40,939 nucleotides of DNA from an uncultured Lachnospiraceae bacterium (GTDB taxonomy: Bacteria > Bacillota > Clostridia > Lachnospirales > Lachnospiraceae): NCBI GenBank assembly GCA_900550235.1, contig URRQ01000019.1, positions 1-40,939 on the forward strand. The letters are read 5' to 3'. The notes under the pieces are model-generated. The model was not told the origin of the DNA. It ran no database searches and saw nothing but the letters and a program-made list of their open reading frames with translations. The position numbers and the translations under genes were made by a program. Below, in pieces: positions 17,062-26,054 of this stretch; positions within the stretch are counted from its first letter, which is position 1, and the number at the start of each line of letters is the position of its first letter.

Positions 17062-17089
17062 TTGTATACATTATACCTAGAGTATACTC
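17062..17089 (-). promoter_or_regulatory. Possible ispE-gntR promoter with two GTATAC palindromes
   Basis: In the 33 bases between the sipL-like stop and ispE, the minus strand has TATAAT (plus-strand 17070-17075) with no clear -35. TTGTATACAT at 17062-17071 (plus) touches this -10, and the perfect palindrome GAGTATACTC lies at 17080-17089, so the two GTATAC cores are 18 bases apart. FCD-type GntR proteins often bind GT-AC palindromes, so self-control by the downstream regulator is possible. This is inference. Confidence 0.45.
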
Positions 17090-18636
17090 ATATTTTCTTG
17101 AAAAATCAATATCCGATCCCCTACTTTTATCACATCGGTTTCCATCCCATTTACTTCTTTCAATCGTTCTGTCGTTGTATGATAGCGTTTCGCAAGATCC
17201 CACAATTCCTCGCCGTCTTTTACCAGATATCCGATGATTCCGGGCGTTTTCTTATTTCCATCCAGAACAGGTTCTTCCAGAGAAAAATCTGTCATGATAT
17301 CTTCATTCCATGGATGTTTGATCAAACTATGAAAAGCTAATATTGCTTTTACTTCTATATCTCCGCCTCCCAACAAAGATACCGCTAACTGTTCTAGTTC
17401 CGGTTGAATCTCATAGCGCGCATCCGAGGTAATTGTTTCACATTCCAACAAATAAGAGAATGGAATCATACCTTGCCATACAGCAAATGGAACTTCATTG
17501 CTTTCTTTCACATAAAGGAATCGAAGATGTAAGATTCCTTCTATTTGGACTCCGTCTGTCACAGTCTCCATCCGTTCTACCTGCACTCTTCCACTATTGC
17601 AGCAAATCTGCAGCACATCTTCCCGAAGTTCCGGCAAGGAAAGTTGTTCTGTCAATTTACATTTTGAGTGATTTTGAATAAGAAGTTTTTCAAGCGTTGC
17701 TTCTTGCCGTTCTATCTGACACTCCTTTTCTACAGAATACATATCTGCAAGTACTTCTACGGTCTCCTCCTCATAAACTGCTAACTGAAGCTGCAAGGTT
17801 CCTTCAATTCCGAGCGTCCTCATCTCACCATCTTCGTCCATTTTTACGTCTACATTGACATCATCCAAAGCTGCGCGGATGTGATGATACATCGAGGCGT
17901 CCACATTAGAGCACTCTACCCGCCCATTATAAGGAATGATCTGTTCTGTCCAATCTGTTTTCCCCTCCGGAGACTCATAGAGGCAAAAAACCATAAGTTC
18001 TCCCGAAATATTTATCTCATCTTCTCCAAGCTTTGTATCTAGCTTCCGACTCTCCACATCGCTCCATAAAAGTGTTCCTATATTTTCTCTTGTTCCGGAT
18101 AATACAAGCTCCTCTTTGATACGGTATGTATCCTTCTTAAGCGTATGCAAAGTCAATACTTGCATACTCCGTTTCTTCTGATACAACGAAGCATCACCTT
18201 CCACATCAACCGGCAATGCAATATCTCGAATGATGTCTTTTCCAATTTCCACCTCTGCCATCGCTCTCAAACTAAGTTTTCTGGAATGGATCAAAGAAAT
18301 AGAAAGTTCTACTGCTGCATGGAGCAAACTATACGGCTCTTCTCCTCCATCTTCTACATAAACCATTTCCTCAAATGGCAGTTTCCCTTCCAATGAAGCC
18401 AAATGTGGATCTCCGCTTTCTGTCACATAGAGAATCGCATAATATAGCTTCCCGCTTATTCGGACATAGTTTTCCATCCGCTGTAATTCTTCTACTGCCA
18501 GCTTTCCTTTTCCCATTACAATTCTTCCAATATCATCTTTGACATCCGGCACGTTCAGATCATCATCAATGTAAAATTGATCTGCCACCTTTTTCCCCAT
18601 TACATTCGTATGTACCTGTTTCTTTACAAATTCCAT
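17077..18636 (-). CDS. sipL: SipL-like spore protein: DUF3794 (SPOCS) repeats plus LysM
   Basis: SipL in Clostridioides difficile binds SpoIVA and anchors the spore coat around the forespore. The 519-residue product fits that architecture: about three DUF3794 repeats (the pattern VPDVKDDIGRIV, then LYYAILYV, recurs with changes) and a C-terminal LysM domain (about 467-515, starting GYLVKDGEELWDLAKRYHTT). No signal peptide is seen, as expected for a mother-cell cytoplasmic coat protein. It follows the PrcB-like lipoprotein by 22 bases and has GGAGG before its ATG. The symbol is by architecture and length. Confidence 0.85.
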   Translation of the reverse strand: MEFVKKQVHTNVMGKKVADQFYIDDDLNVPDVKDDIGRIVMGKGKLAVEELQRMENYVRISGKLYYAILYVTESGDPHLASLEGKLPFEEMVYVEDGGEEPYSLLHAAVELSISLIHSRKLSLRAMAEVEIGKDIIRDIALPVDVEGDASLYQKKRSMQVLTLHTLKKDTYRIKEELVLSGTRENIGTLLWSDVESRKLDTKLGEDEINISGELMVFCLYESPEGKTDWTEQIIPYNGRVECSNVDASMYHHIRAALDDVNVDVKMDEDGEMRTLGIEGTLQLQLAVYEEETVEVLADMYSVEKECQIERQEATLEKLLIQNHSKCKLTEQLSLPELREDVLQICCNSGRVQVERMETVTDGVQIEGILHLRFLYVKESNEVPFAVWQGMIPFSYLLECETITSDARYEIQPELEQLAVSLLGGGDIEVKAILAFHSLIKHPWNEDIMTDFSLEEPVLDGNKKTPGIIGYLVKDGEELWDLAKRYHTTTERLKEVNGMETDVIKVGDRILIFQENMSIL

Positions 18637-18658
18637 CTAACTCCTCCTTCAAATCATA

Positions 18659-19066
18659 CTATTCAAACACGACATTCTTTCCGACAGACGAAATCTTTAC
18701 CACAATATATGGCTGCGTCTTTTCACGAATAATCTTTTCTTTCTTAGACGGTCCCAGTAACTCTGTACGAATACAAAGTGCATTTTCTGTCTCATAACAC
18801 GCTTTTACCGCTACTTGATATCCGGTTGTATCCTTCTCTTCGTACCCTTTGGCAAGATAAAGAATCCCTTGATCTTCATAGGTCATTCGAAATTCTTCCT
18901 TCTTTCTTTCCTGAATCTGTTTCTGTAATTCCTCCGGTACGTCTTCCTCGCATAGTACTGTGTAATCCAGATCTCTCAATTTTTCTGTCTGTATCTTTTG
19001 CACGGAGCAAGCGGACATCGTCAGAACGATTCCAAGACATACCACACAAAACAGCCTCTTCTTCAC
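18659..19066 (-). CDS. Lipoprotein with a PrcB-like C-terminal domain
   Basis: The product of about 135 residues starts with a lipoprotein signal (MKKRLFCVVCLGIVLTMSAC with C20 as the lipidated residue). The rest resembles the PrcB C-terminal domain, seen in ILYLAKGYEEKDTTGYQVAV and PYIVVKIS. PrcB is a small partner of the PrtP protease in Treponema; its role in Firmicutes is unknown. I prefer the GTG at 19066, which puts the signal peptide at the N-terminus; an ATG at 19108 would add 14 residues and has no ribosome binding site. It precedes the sipL-like gene, so a role in the spore envelope is possible. Confidence 0.75.
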   Translation of the reverse strand: MKKRLFCVVCLGIVLTMSACSVQKIQTEKLRDLDYTVLCEEDVPEELQKQIQERKKEEFRMTYEDQGILYLAKGYEEKDTTGYQVAVKACYETENALCIRTELLGPSKKEKIIREKTQPYIVVKISSVGKNVVFE

Positions 19067-19110
19067 AACATTTCCCCATACTCCGGTTTCCTTATATCCT
19101 ATTATCATTC

Positions 19111-19139
19111 TTGTGTTTTTATGCTCGCTCTAGTATAAT
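19111..19139 (+). promoter_or_regulatory. Sigma-A type promoter of the malQ operon
   Basis: TTGTGT at 19111-19116 and a perfect TATAAT at 19134-19139 are 17 bases apart. The malQ start codon is 36 bases further on, behind GAAGGAAGG. The region also separates malQ from the divergent PrcB-like gene. Confidence 0.7.
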
Positions 19140-19175
19140 ATTCCATGTAACTTATAAGAAGGAAGGTATAGACCT

Positions 19176-20702
19176 ATGAAATTTAAAACAGCCGAAAATA
19201 CTTACGAACCGGAACCGCGTGTATCCGGTATTTTACTACATCCAACTTCTTTTCCATCTCCTTACGGCATCGGCGACCTCGGGAAAGAAGCATACCAGTT
19301 TATCGATTTTTTGGAAAAAGCTGGTCAGCATCTATGGCAAGTTCTTCCACTTACTCCGACAGGATTTGGCGATTCTCCTTATCAGAGTTTTTCTGCTTTT
19401 GCGGGGCAACCGCTTTTGATCAGTCCTGATCACCTTGTAGAATTAGGACTTCTCGAAGAAAAAGATTTAACATCATGCCCTGTTACAGACACTGACCGAG
19501 TAGATTACGGTACGATCATCCCATGGAAGAATGTTATTTTAAAAAAGGCTTATGAAAACTATCGTCACACTTCAGATAAAATGCTTCTCGAAGAATATGA
19601 TTCTTTCTATGAAAATAACCGTTTTTGGTTAGATGATTATGCACTTTTTATGGCATGCAAAGACGCACATAACGGTGCTCCGTGGACCGAGTGGGAAAAA
19701 GAGTATCGGACTCCTTCGCCTGCATTCCTTGCAAAGCTTAAGACAGAATTAAAAGCAGACATCCATTACTATCATTTTGTCCAATTTATGTTTTTCAAAG
19801 AATGGTATGCTCTGAAAGAATATGCCAACAAAAAAGAAGTCAAAATCATTGGTGATATTCCAATCTTTGTATCCATGGACAGCGCTGATGTTTGGGCGAA
19901 CCAGCATCTCTTCCAGTTAGATACAAAAGGATACCCAACCGTAGTAGCAGGAGTCCCGCCGGATTATTTTTCAGAGACCGGCCAGCTTTGGGGCAATCCA
20001 CTTTATGACTGGAACGCCCACAAGAAAGACGGCTACAAATGGTGGATTTCCCGTATCCGCAATCAGCTTGATCTCGTAGATTACTTACGAATCGATCATT
20101 TCCGTGGATTTGAAGCATATTGGGCAGTTCCATACGGTGAAGAGACAGCTATCAATGGCAAATGGAAACCAGGACCAAACGAAGACTTGTTCCTTTCCAT
20201 CGAAAAAGCTTTGGGAGATGACCTTCCGATCATCGCAGAAGATCTAGGAGTCATCACCCCGGAAGTAGAAAAACTTCGTGACCGTTTCCGCTTCCCGGGT
20301 ATGAAAGTTCTGCAATTTGCATTCGAATCCGAAGGCGAAAGCAGTTTCCTTCCTCACCAGTTTACAACAACAAATTGTGTTTGTTACACCGGAACCCATG
20401 ACAACGATACGACGTGGGGCTGGTATGAAACTGCAACCGAAAAAAGCCGAGATAAAGTTCGCCGCTATATGAATACCGACGGTGGTATGGTACATATGGA
20501 TTTTATCCGCACATGTCTTGGAACCATTGCGGCCTATGCGATTTTTCCACTTCAGGATCTTCTTGGTGTCGGAAAAGAAGGGCGCATGAACACACCTGGC
20601 GTTGCTGCCGGAAACTGGGAATGGCGTTACCAAAAGGGTATGCTCACCGAAGATTTGGCAAAAAATCTACTGGAATTATCCCATTTATATGGAAGATATT
20701 AG
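19176..20702 (+). CDS. malQ: 4-alpha-glucanotransferase MalQ (GH77)
   Basis: MalQ (amylomaltase) moves glucan segments between maltodextrins in the cytoplasm during glycogen or maltose use. The 508-residue protein has the normal length. GH77 motifs seen are HPTSFPSPYGIGDLG and PLTPTGFGDSPYQSFSAFAG near the N-terminus, DYLRIDHFRGFEAYW with the nucleophile aspartate, AEDLGVITPEV with the acid/base glutamate, and TGTHDNDT with the third carboxylate. It is the first gene of a four-gene plus-strand operon. The stop codon touches the AGGAGG of the next gene. Confidence 0.97.
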   Translation: MKFKTAENTYEPEPRVSGILLHPTSFPSPYGIGDLGKEAYQFIDFLEKAGQHLWQVLPLTPTGFGDSPYQSFSAFAGQPLLISPDHLVELGLLEEKDLTSCPVTDTDRVDYGTIIPWKNVILKKAYENYRHTSDKMLLEEYDSFYENNRFWLDDYALFMACKDAHNGAPWTEWEKEYRTPSPAFLAKLKTELKADIHYYHFVQFMFFKEWYALKEYANKKEVKIIGDIPIFVSMDSADVWANQHLFQLDTKGYPTVVAGVPPDYFSETGQLWGNPLYDWNAHKKDGYKWWISRIRNQLDLVDYLRIDHFRGFEAYWAVPYGEETAINGKWKPGPNEDLFLSIEKALGDDLPIIAEDLGVITPEVEKLRDRFRFPGMKVLQFAFESEGESSFLPHQFTTTNCVCYTGTHDNDTTWGWYETATEKSRDKVRRYMNTDGGMVHMDFIRTCLGTIAAYAIFPLQDLLGVGKEGRMNTPGVAAGNWEWRYQKGMLTEDLAKNLLELSHLYGRY

Positions 20703-20713
20703 GAGGTAGCATC

Positions 20714-21448
20714 ATGATACGTTTTTTACTTGTCGCTTCAAGCGTTATCCTGTTTTTGATCCTGTTTAGTCCTGTACTTGTGATTGAATGGATCATCGGA
20801 AAATTTAACAAAGAAAAAAAAGATTACAGTTCTCTCCGGATCGTACAAAATGCATTCAAATTCATTTTGTGGATCACCGGTGTAAAAGTGACTGTGATCG
20901 GAGAAGAAAATGTACCGGATGAAGCGGTGTTGTTTATCGGAAATCACAGAAGTTTCTTCGATATTCTTCTGACATACTCACGCTGTAAGCGATTAACGGG
21001 ATATGTTGCAAAGAAAGAAATGGATCGCTTCCCACTTCTGAATAATTGGATGCGTAATCTCTACTGCCTCTTTTTAGACAGAGAGAATCCAAAAGAAGGA
21101 TTGAAGACTATTTTGACAGCCATTGATTATGTGAAAAAGGGAATTTCTATCTGCATTTTCCCAGAAGGAACAAGAAATAAAGGCGAAGAATTATCTATGC
21201 TCCCATTTAAAGAAGGTTCTTTTAAAATCGCATCTAAGACAGGATGTGCCATTGTTCCGATTTCGCTCAACAATACTGCTGAAATTTTTGAAAATCATTT
21301 TCCAAAAATCAAAAAAGCACATGTCATTATAGAATACGGGAAACCTATATATTATAAAGACTTGGATAAAGAAACTCAGAAACACATTGGTGTCTACTGT
21401 CAGAATCTGATCCAAGAAACCATCAACAGAAATTCCGCTATGCTTTAA
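20714..21448 (+). CDS. plsC: 1-acyl-sn-glycerol-3-phosphate acyltransferase (PlsC family)
   Basis: PlsC adds the second acyl chain to lysophosphatidic acid in phospholipid synthesis at the inner membrane face. The 244-residue product has an N-terminal membrane helix (about 3-24), the catalytic NHRSFFD (HX4D) and the glycerol-phosphate motif FPEGTRN, followed by VPISLNN. The frame is open far upstream inside malQ, but ATG at 20714 is the start because AGGAGG lies 7 bases before it, right at the malQ stop. The exact acceptor cannot be told from sequence, as clostridia carry several paralogues. Confidence 0.92.
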   Translation: MIRFLLVASSVILFLILFSPVLVIEWIIGKFNKEKKDYSSLRIVQNAFKFILWITGVKVTVIGEENVPDEAVLFIGNHRSFFDILLTYSRCKRLTGYVAKKEMDRFPLLNNWMRNLYCLFLDRENPKEGLKTILTAIDYVKKGISICIFPEGTRNKGEELSMLPFKEGSFKIASKTGCAIVPISLNNTAEIFENHFPKIKKAHVIIEYGKPIYYKDLDKETQKHIGVYCQNLIQETINRNSAML

Positions 21449-21473
21449 GCACAGCCCAAAAGAGGATAGAATT

Positions 21474-22931
21474 ATGAACAGCAGAAATTTAACTTTATTA
21501 ACTGATTTTTATGAGCTTACCATGATGCAAGGGTATTTTAAAAACAATGAAAAAGATATGGTTGTATTCGATGTATTTTTCAGAGCCAACCCTTGCAACA
21601 ACGGATATTCTATCGCTGCCGGATTAGATCAGGTAATCGACTATATCAAAAACCTGAACTTTTCTTATGAAGATGTAGACTATTTAAGAAGTCTCGGTAT
21701 GTTTAGCGAAGAATTCCTACATTATATCAGCGGATTTCATTTTAGCGGCAGTATCTATGCCATTCCGGAAGGAACTGTCGTATTCCCAAAAGAACCGCTT
21801 ATCAAAGTAATCGCTCCGATCATGGAAGCGCAGCTTGTTGAAACCGCAATCCTAAACATTATCAACCACCAGTCTTTGATCGCAACCAAAACTGCCCGTG
21901 TTGTATTTGCAGCCGGCGGAGATCGTGTTTTGGAATTTGGACTTCGTCGAGCACAAGGTCCGGATGCCGGTCTATACGGCGCAAGAGCAGCTATGATCGG
22001 TGGTTGTGCCGCAACGTCCAATGTACTTGCCGGTGCAGAGTTTGGCGTGCCGATCAGCGGAACTCATGCCCATAGCTGGATTATGAGCTTTCCTGACGAA
22101 TATACGGCATTTAAAAAATATTCTGAGCTATATCCTAACGCTTGCTGTCTCCTCGTAGACACTTATGACACCTTAAAATCCGGACTTCCAAATGCCATTC
22201 GTGTCTTTACAGAGATGCGGGAATCCGGCATGGAATTAAAAAATTACGGAATTCGTCTGGACAGCGGTGACTTGGCATATTTATCCAAAAAAGCGCGTAA
22301 AATGCTAGATGCCGCAGGCTTTGAAGATGCATTTATCTCTGCATCTAACGATTTGGATGAATACTTGATCCATGACCTAAAAATGCAGGGAGCACAGATT
22401 ACGGCATGGGGCGTTGGCACGCACTTGATCACGTCCAAAGATTGTCCTTCTTTCGGAGGAGTATACAAATTAGCTGCCATTGCCGACAAAGACGGAACTT
22501 TCACGCCTAAAATTAAATTGTCCGAAAACACAGAAAAAATCACAAATCCAGGAAACAAAACAATCTTCCGAATCTATGAAAAAGAAACCGGCAAGATCAA
22601 AGCCGACCTGATCAGCTTTGCAGATGAAGTAATCGATCCGCAAGAAGATCTTCTCTTATTCGATCCGGTTGATACATGGAAGAAAACTCTGCTGGAAGGC
22701 GGCACATACGATGTGCGCGAGCTTCTCGTTCCTGTGTTCATCAACGGAGAATGCGTCTACCACTCTCCTTCTGTTATGGAGATTGCCAAATACTGTGAGC
22801 AGGAAAAGGAAACGCTTTGGGACGAAACGAAGCGTCTCTTCTACCCGCACAAAGTATATGTAGATTTATCACAAAAACTATATGATGTGAAACAAAAATT
22901 ACTCAATAAAATGAGCCTAAAAGAAATTTAA
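21474..22931 (+). CDS. pncB: Nicotinate phosphoribosyltransferase
   Basis: This enzyme makes nicotinate mononucleotide from nicotinate, PRPP and ATP in NAD salvage. The 485-residue product begins NLTLLTDFYELTMMQGYF, typical of the family. It contains EFGLRRAQGPDAGLYGARAA, the segment GTHAHSWIMSFPDEYTAF with the phosphorylated histidine region, and FTEMRESGMELKNYGIRLDSGDL split around the PRPP site. The length fits the longer Firmicutes type. It lies 25 bases after plsC and 14 before murF. Confidence 0.96.
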   Translation: MNSRNLTLLTDFYELTMMQGYFKNNEKDMVVFDVFFRANPCNNGYSIAAGLDQVIDYIKNLNFSYEDVDYLRSLGMFSEEFLHYISGFHFSGSIYAIPEGTVVFPKEPLIKVIAPIMEAQLVETAILNIINHQSLIATKTARVVFAAGGDRVLEFGLRRAQGPDAGLYGARAAMIGGCAATSNVLAGAEFGVPISGTHAHSWIMSFPDEYTAFKKYSELYPNACCLLVDTYDTLKSGLPNAIRVFTEMRESGMELKNYGIRLDSGDLAYLSKKARKMLDAAGFEDAFISASNDLDEYLIHDLKMQGAQITAWGVGTHLITSKDCPSFGGVYKLAAIADKDGTFTPKIKLSENTEKITNPGNKTIFRIYEKETGKIKADLISFADEVIDPQEDLLLFDPVDTWKKTLLEGGTYDVRELLVPVFINGECVYHSPSVMEIAKYCEQEKETLWDETKRLFYPHKVYVDLSQKLYDVKQKLLNKMSLKEI

Positions 22932-22945
22932 GGAGGATATGACCT

Positions 22946-24343
22946 ATGAAACATATGTCCTTACAAAATATTGCTTCTGCCTGCCAAGGCACATACTATG
23001 GCGAAGACTCTAAAAAAGAATTGGAAATCACCGGCGTCGCTATCGACAGCCGCAAAATTGAACAAGGATTTCTCTTCGTCCCGATCAAAGGGGAACGGGT
23101 AGATGGTCACAACTTTATTCCTCAGGTTATGGAAAACGGCGCTCTTTGCACACTTTCCGAAAAAGAACTTCCGAATGCTGACTATCCCTATATTCTTGTA
23201 GACTCTACGGTACAGGCTCTGCAGGATCTTGCCATGTACTACCGTAGTTGCCTGGATATCAAGGTAGTTGGAATTACCGGAAGTGTCGGAAAGACAAGTA
23301 CAAAGGAAATGGTTGCTTCTGTATTGGGGCAAAAATACTCTGTATTAAAAACAGCCGGCAACTTCAATAACGAGATCGGACTTCCGCTCACTATTTTCAA
23401 TATTCGAGAAGAGCATGAAGTTGCCATTTTGGAAATGGGAATTGATGGGTTTGAGCAGATGCATTGCCTTGCCAAAATTGCCCGTCCGGATATCGGTATC
23501 ATCACCAATATCGGCTGCTGCCATTTGGAAGCCTTAGGAGACCGTGACGGTGTACTAAAGGCAAAAACCGAGATGTTCGACTTTATGAACGAGAATCCGA
23601 TGATCCTCTTAAACGGCGATGACGATAAGCTTTGTACGGTAGAAGAAGTCGACGGACAAAAGCCTGTCTTTTTCGGCCTTGAAGACTCCAACGCTTATTA
23701 TGCAACAGATATAGAATCTCTAGGATTGAAGGGTACAAGATGTACTTTACATCTTGCAAACGGCAATACCGTAACCGCACAAATCCATATTCCAGGTAAC
23801 CACATGGTATACAATGCATTGGCCGGAGCCGCTGCCGGATGCGCTCTTGGACTTACACCGGAAGAAATCAAAGCAGGAATCGAAAAACTCGTTCCCGTAG
23901 CAGGACGAAATAACTTGATCGAGACAGAACATCTTCTTGTCATCGACGATTGCTACAATGCCAATCCAATGTCCATGAAAGCATCTTTGGACGTCCTTGC
24001 CAATGCACTAGGAAGAAAGGTTGCGATCATAGGTGATATGAAGGAGCTTGGAGAGAACGAAAACTCCCTTCACTTCGAAGCCGGTATCTATGCATCAGAA
24101 AAAGGCATTGATATGATCTGCTGCATCGGACCTCTTGCAAAATATATGGCAGAAGGCGCTCGTGAAGCAAAGGAATCTCAAGATTACAATGAACATCAGA
24201 TTGTGCGTTATTTTGAAACAAAAGAAGACTTCCTGGCTCAGATGAACACGATCATCGAAAAAGGAGATACCATTCTCGTGAAAGCTTCGAACAGTATGAA
24301 GTTCACAGAGATTGTAGAACTATTACAAACTATGACATTCTAG
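22946..24343 (+). CDS. murF: UDP-N-acetylmuramoyl-tripeptide--D-alanyl-D-alanine ligase MurF
   Basis: MurF adds D-Ala-D-Ala to the UDP-MurNAc-tripeptide, the last cytoplasmic step of the peptidoglycan precursor. The 465-residue protein has DSRKIEQGFLFVPIKGERVDG at the N-terminal uridine-binding domain (split), the P-loop GITGSVGKTS (109-118), NEIGLPLT, and EMGIDGFEQM. The C-terminal domain starts near VAGRNNLIE and includes DDCYNANPMSMKASLD. Ribosome binding site AGGAGG lies before the ATG. It ends the malQ operon and is followed by a strong terminator. Confidence 0.96.
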   Translation: MKHMSLQNIASACQGTYYGEDSKKELEITGVAIDSRKIEQGFLFVPIKGERVDGHNFIPQVMENGALCTLSEKELPNADYPYILVDSTVQALQDLAMYYRSCLDIKVVGITGSVGKTSTKEMVASVLGQKYSVLKTAGNFNNEIGLPLTIFNIREEHEVAILEMGIDGFEQMHCLAKIARPDIGIITNIGCCHLEALGDRDGVLKAKTEMFDFMNENPMILLNGDDDKLCTVEEVDGQKPVFFGLEDSNAYYATDIESLGLKGTRCTLHLANGNTVTAQIHIPGNHMVYNALAGAAAGCALGLTPEEIKAGIEKLVPVAGRNNLIETEHLLVIDDCYNANPMSMKASLDVLANALGRKVAIIGDMKELGENENSLHFEAGIYASEKGIDMICCIGPLAKYMAEGAREAKESQDYNEHQIVRYFETKEDFLAQMNTIIEKGDTILVKASNSMKFTEIVELLQTMTF

Positions 24344-24362
24344 TGAGGATTGCATATCAAGC

Positions 24363-24410
24363 AAGGGCATCGGAACTTTTTCAGAACCGATGCCCTTTTA
24401 TTTTTATTTT
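24363..24410 (+). terminator. Terminator of the malQ-murF operon, shared with the folate operon
   Basis: AAGGGCATCGG pairs perfectly with CCGATGCCCTT around a 13-nt loop, followed by TTTATTTTTATTTT on the plus strand. The folB-folK stop lies at 24404, inside the T-run, so the same hairpin may also slow minus-strand transcripts, though the T-run on that side is poor. Confidence 0.88.
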
Positions 24411-25219
24411 TCCAACTCTTCTTTTAACTGCAACACCGTTTTCCCTAAAATCGGATGCCGTTTATATGGTGCAATCTCTGCTAGCGGCACAAGCACAAAA
24501 TCCCGTTTCTGCATTTCTATATGCGGAATCTGTAAAGTCTCCGTATCCAGCACAAGATCATCATACATCAGAATATCTATGTCTAATGTACGGTCTCCCC
24601 AATGGACAAGACGTTCTCTTCCCGCTGCCCGTTCAATTTCATGAAGCTTCTCCAAAAGCTCCTGCGGTGTCAAAAGTGTTCTTACCACCATGGCGCCATT
24701 TAAAAATGTATTCTCCGACACTCCGCCATACGGCTCCGTCGAAATCCAATCCGACACTCTTTCTACTCGACACCCTTCCACACCATTCATTGCCTCAACT
24801 GCCTGATCCAAATACGCCTTTTTATCTCCCATACTGGAACCAAGCGCGAGATATGCGGTATGCCATCCACGCTCAATCTCCACCGATACCGTTTCTAGTG
24901 GAAGTCCTACCGGCGCCCAAGGTTTCTGAATCTCCAAACGCACACCTTCTAAATTCCCAGTCTCTAAGAGAAGCGCTTTCGCCAGCTGCTCTGCAACAGT
25001 TTCGATCAACATATATGTATGTTCCTGTAGAAACTTTGTAATAAATTGGCTAACTTCTCCATAATGGATGGATTTTGTCAGATCATCTCGAAGACCAGCC
25101 TCTCTCGTCTCTGTAAAAAGAGTTGCCGAAACTACGAATTTCTGTCCCAATTTATTTTCCTCCGGAAATACTCCATGATTGGCAAATACTTCCAAATTCT
25201 TAATATTAATTTTATCCAT
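24404..25219 (-). CDS. folK: Fused dihydroneopterin aldolase / HPPK (FolB-FolK)
   Basis: This 271-residue protein joins two consecutive folate enzymes. Residues 1 to about 118 are FolB (IKNLEVFANHGVFPEENKLG, with IETVAEQLA later), which splits dihydroneopterin. Residues about 120-271 are FolK (AYLALGSSMGDKKAYLDQA, WISTEPYGG, FLNGAMVVRT and DRTLDIDILMYDD), which pyrophosphorylates the product. Both sets of motifs look intact. The fusion is known from several Firmicutes. It is the last gene of the folate operon, 10 bases after folP. Confidence 0.94.
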   Translation of the reverse strand: MDKINIKNLEVFANHGVFPEENKLGQKFVVSATLFTETREAGLRDDLTKSIHYGEVSQFITKFLQEHTYMLIETVAEQLAKALLLETGNLEGVRLEIQKPWAPVGLPLETVSVEIERGWHTAYLALGSSMGDKKAYLDQAVEAMNGVEGCRVERVSDWISTEPYGGVSENTFLNGAMVVRTLLTPQELLEKLHEIERAAGRERLVHWGDRTLDIDILMYDDLVLDTETLQIPHIEMQKRDFVLVPLAEIAPYKRHPILGKTVLQLKEELEK

Positions 25220-25229
25220 CGTCTTTTCC

Positions 25230-26039
25230 CTATCTTCCTAAAATTGCTTCCGTCATTCGAATCACACGCGCATTTTCCTTCACGTCGTGTACACGCACAA
25301 ACGCCGCTCCTCGCATCATTCCAATGACCGTAGTTGCTAATGTTCCTTCCACACGTTGATCTTTTGGAAGATCCAATGTCAACGCAATGACAGACTTTCT
25401 TGACGTTCCAAGAAGAATCGGCAGATTGAATTTCTTCAACGCATCTAAACGATTGATCGCTTCCAGATTGTTTTCATACGTCTTCCCAAATCCAACTCCC
25501 GGATCCAACATAATACATTCTCTCGCAATTCCTGCCTTGTCCGCGATAACAAGCGTCTCTTCTAAATCTCTTAACATATCCGGAATAAATTCTTGATAAT
25601 CCGGTTCTTTTCGATTGTGCATCAAGCAGCACGCCACTTTATTTTTCGCGATCACATCTGCAAGGTCTCTGTCGTATTTCAATCCCCAAATATCATTGAT
25701 CAAATCTGCGCCGGCTAAAATTCCTGCCTTTGCAACTTTACTCTTATAAGTATCCAAGGAAATCGGAATGTCAAAATTCGCTTTGACTTTCTCAATAATC
25801 GGTACAACACGGTCAATCTCTTCTTCATCTGAGATCATCGTATAACCCGGACGGGTAGATTCACCGCCGATATCGATCAAGTGCGCTCCGTCTGCAATCA
25901 TTTCTTCCGTATGCTTTAACGCCGCATCGATGCTGTTCCATCTCCCTCCGTCCGAAAAAGAATCCGGTGTCACATTCAAAATTCCCATAATATATGTATG
26001 CCTGTCTGTATCAAAAGTTCTGTTCCCTATTCTCATCAT
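25230..26039 (-). CDS. folP: Dihydropteroate synthase FolP
   Basis: FolP condenses the pterin pyrophosphate with p-aminobenzoate and is the sulfonamide target. The 269-residue protein shows IMGILNVTPDSFSDGGRW, LIDIGGESTRPG, PISLDTYKSKVA, DPGVGFGKT and GTSRKSVI, which cover the pterin, pABA and phosphate sites. The SRKS loop looks wild-type. The ATG at 26039 has AAAGGA upstream; the second Met is also possible. It lies between the HD hydrolase gene and the folB-folK fusion. Confidence 0.96.
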   Translation of the reverse strand: MMRIGNRTFDTDRHTYIMGILNVTPDSFSDGGRWNSIDAALKHTEEMIADGAHLIDIGGESTRPGYTMISDEEEIDRVVPIIEKVKANFDIPISLDTYKSKVAKAGILAGADLINDIWGLKYDRDLADVIAKNKVACCLMHNRKEPDYQEFIPDMLRDLEETLVIADKAGIARECIMLDPGVGFGKTYENNLEAINRLDALKKFNLPILLGTSRKSVIALTLDLPKDQRVEGTLATTVIGMMRGAAFVRVHDVKENARVIRMTEAILGR

Positions 26040-26054
26040 GAAAATTCCTTTCTC

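Noticed and set aside
24343..25041. A 232-codon plus-strand frame opposite folB-folK
   Set aside because: It runs through the murF terminator and lies antisense to a clear two-domain enzyme; its proline- and serine-rich translation looks like a shadow.
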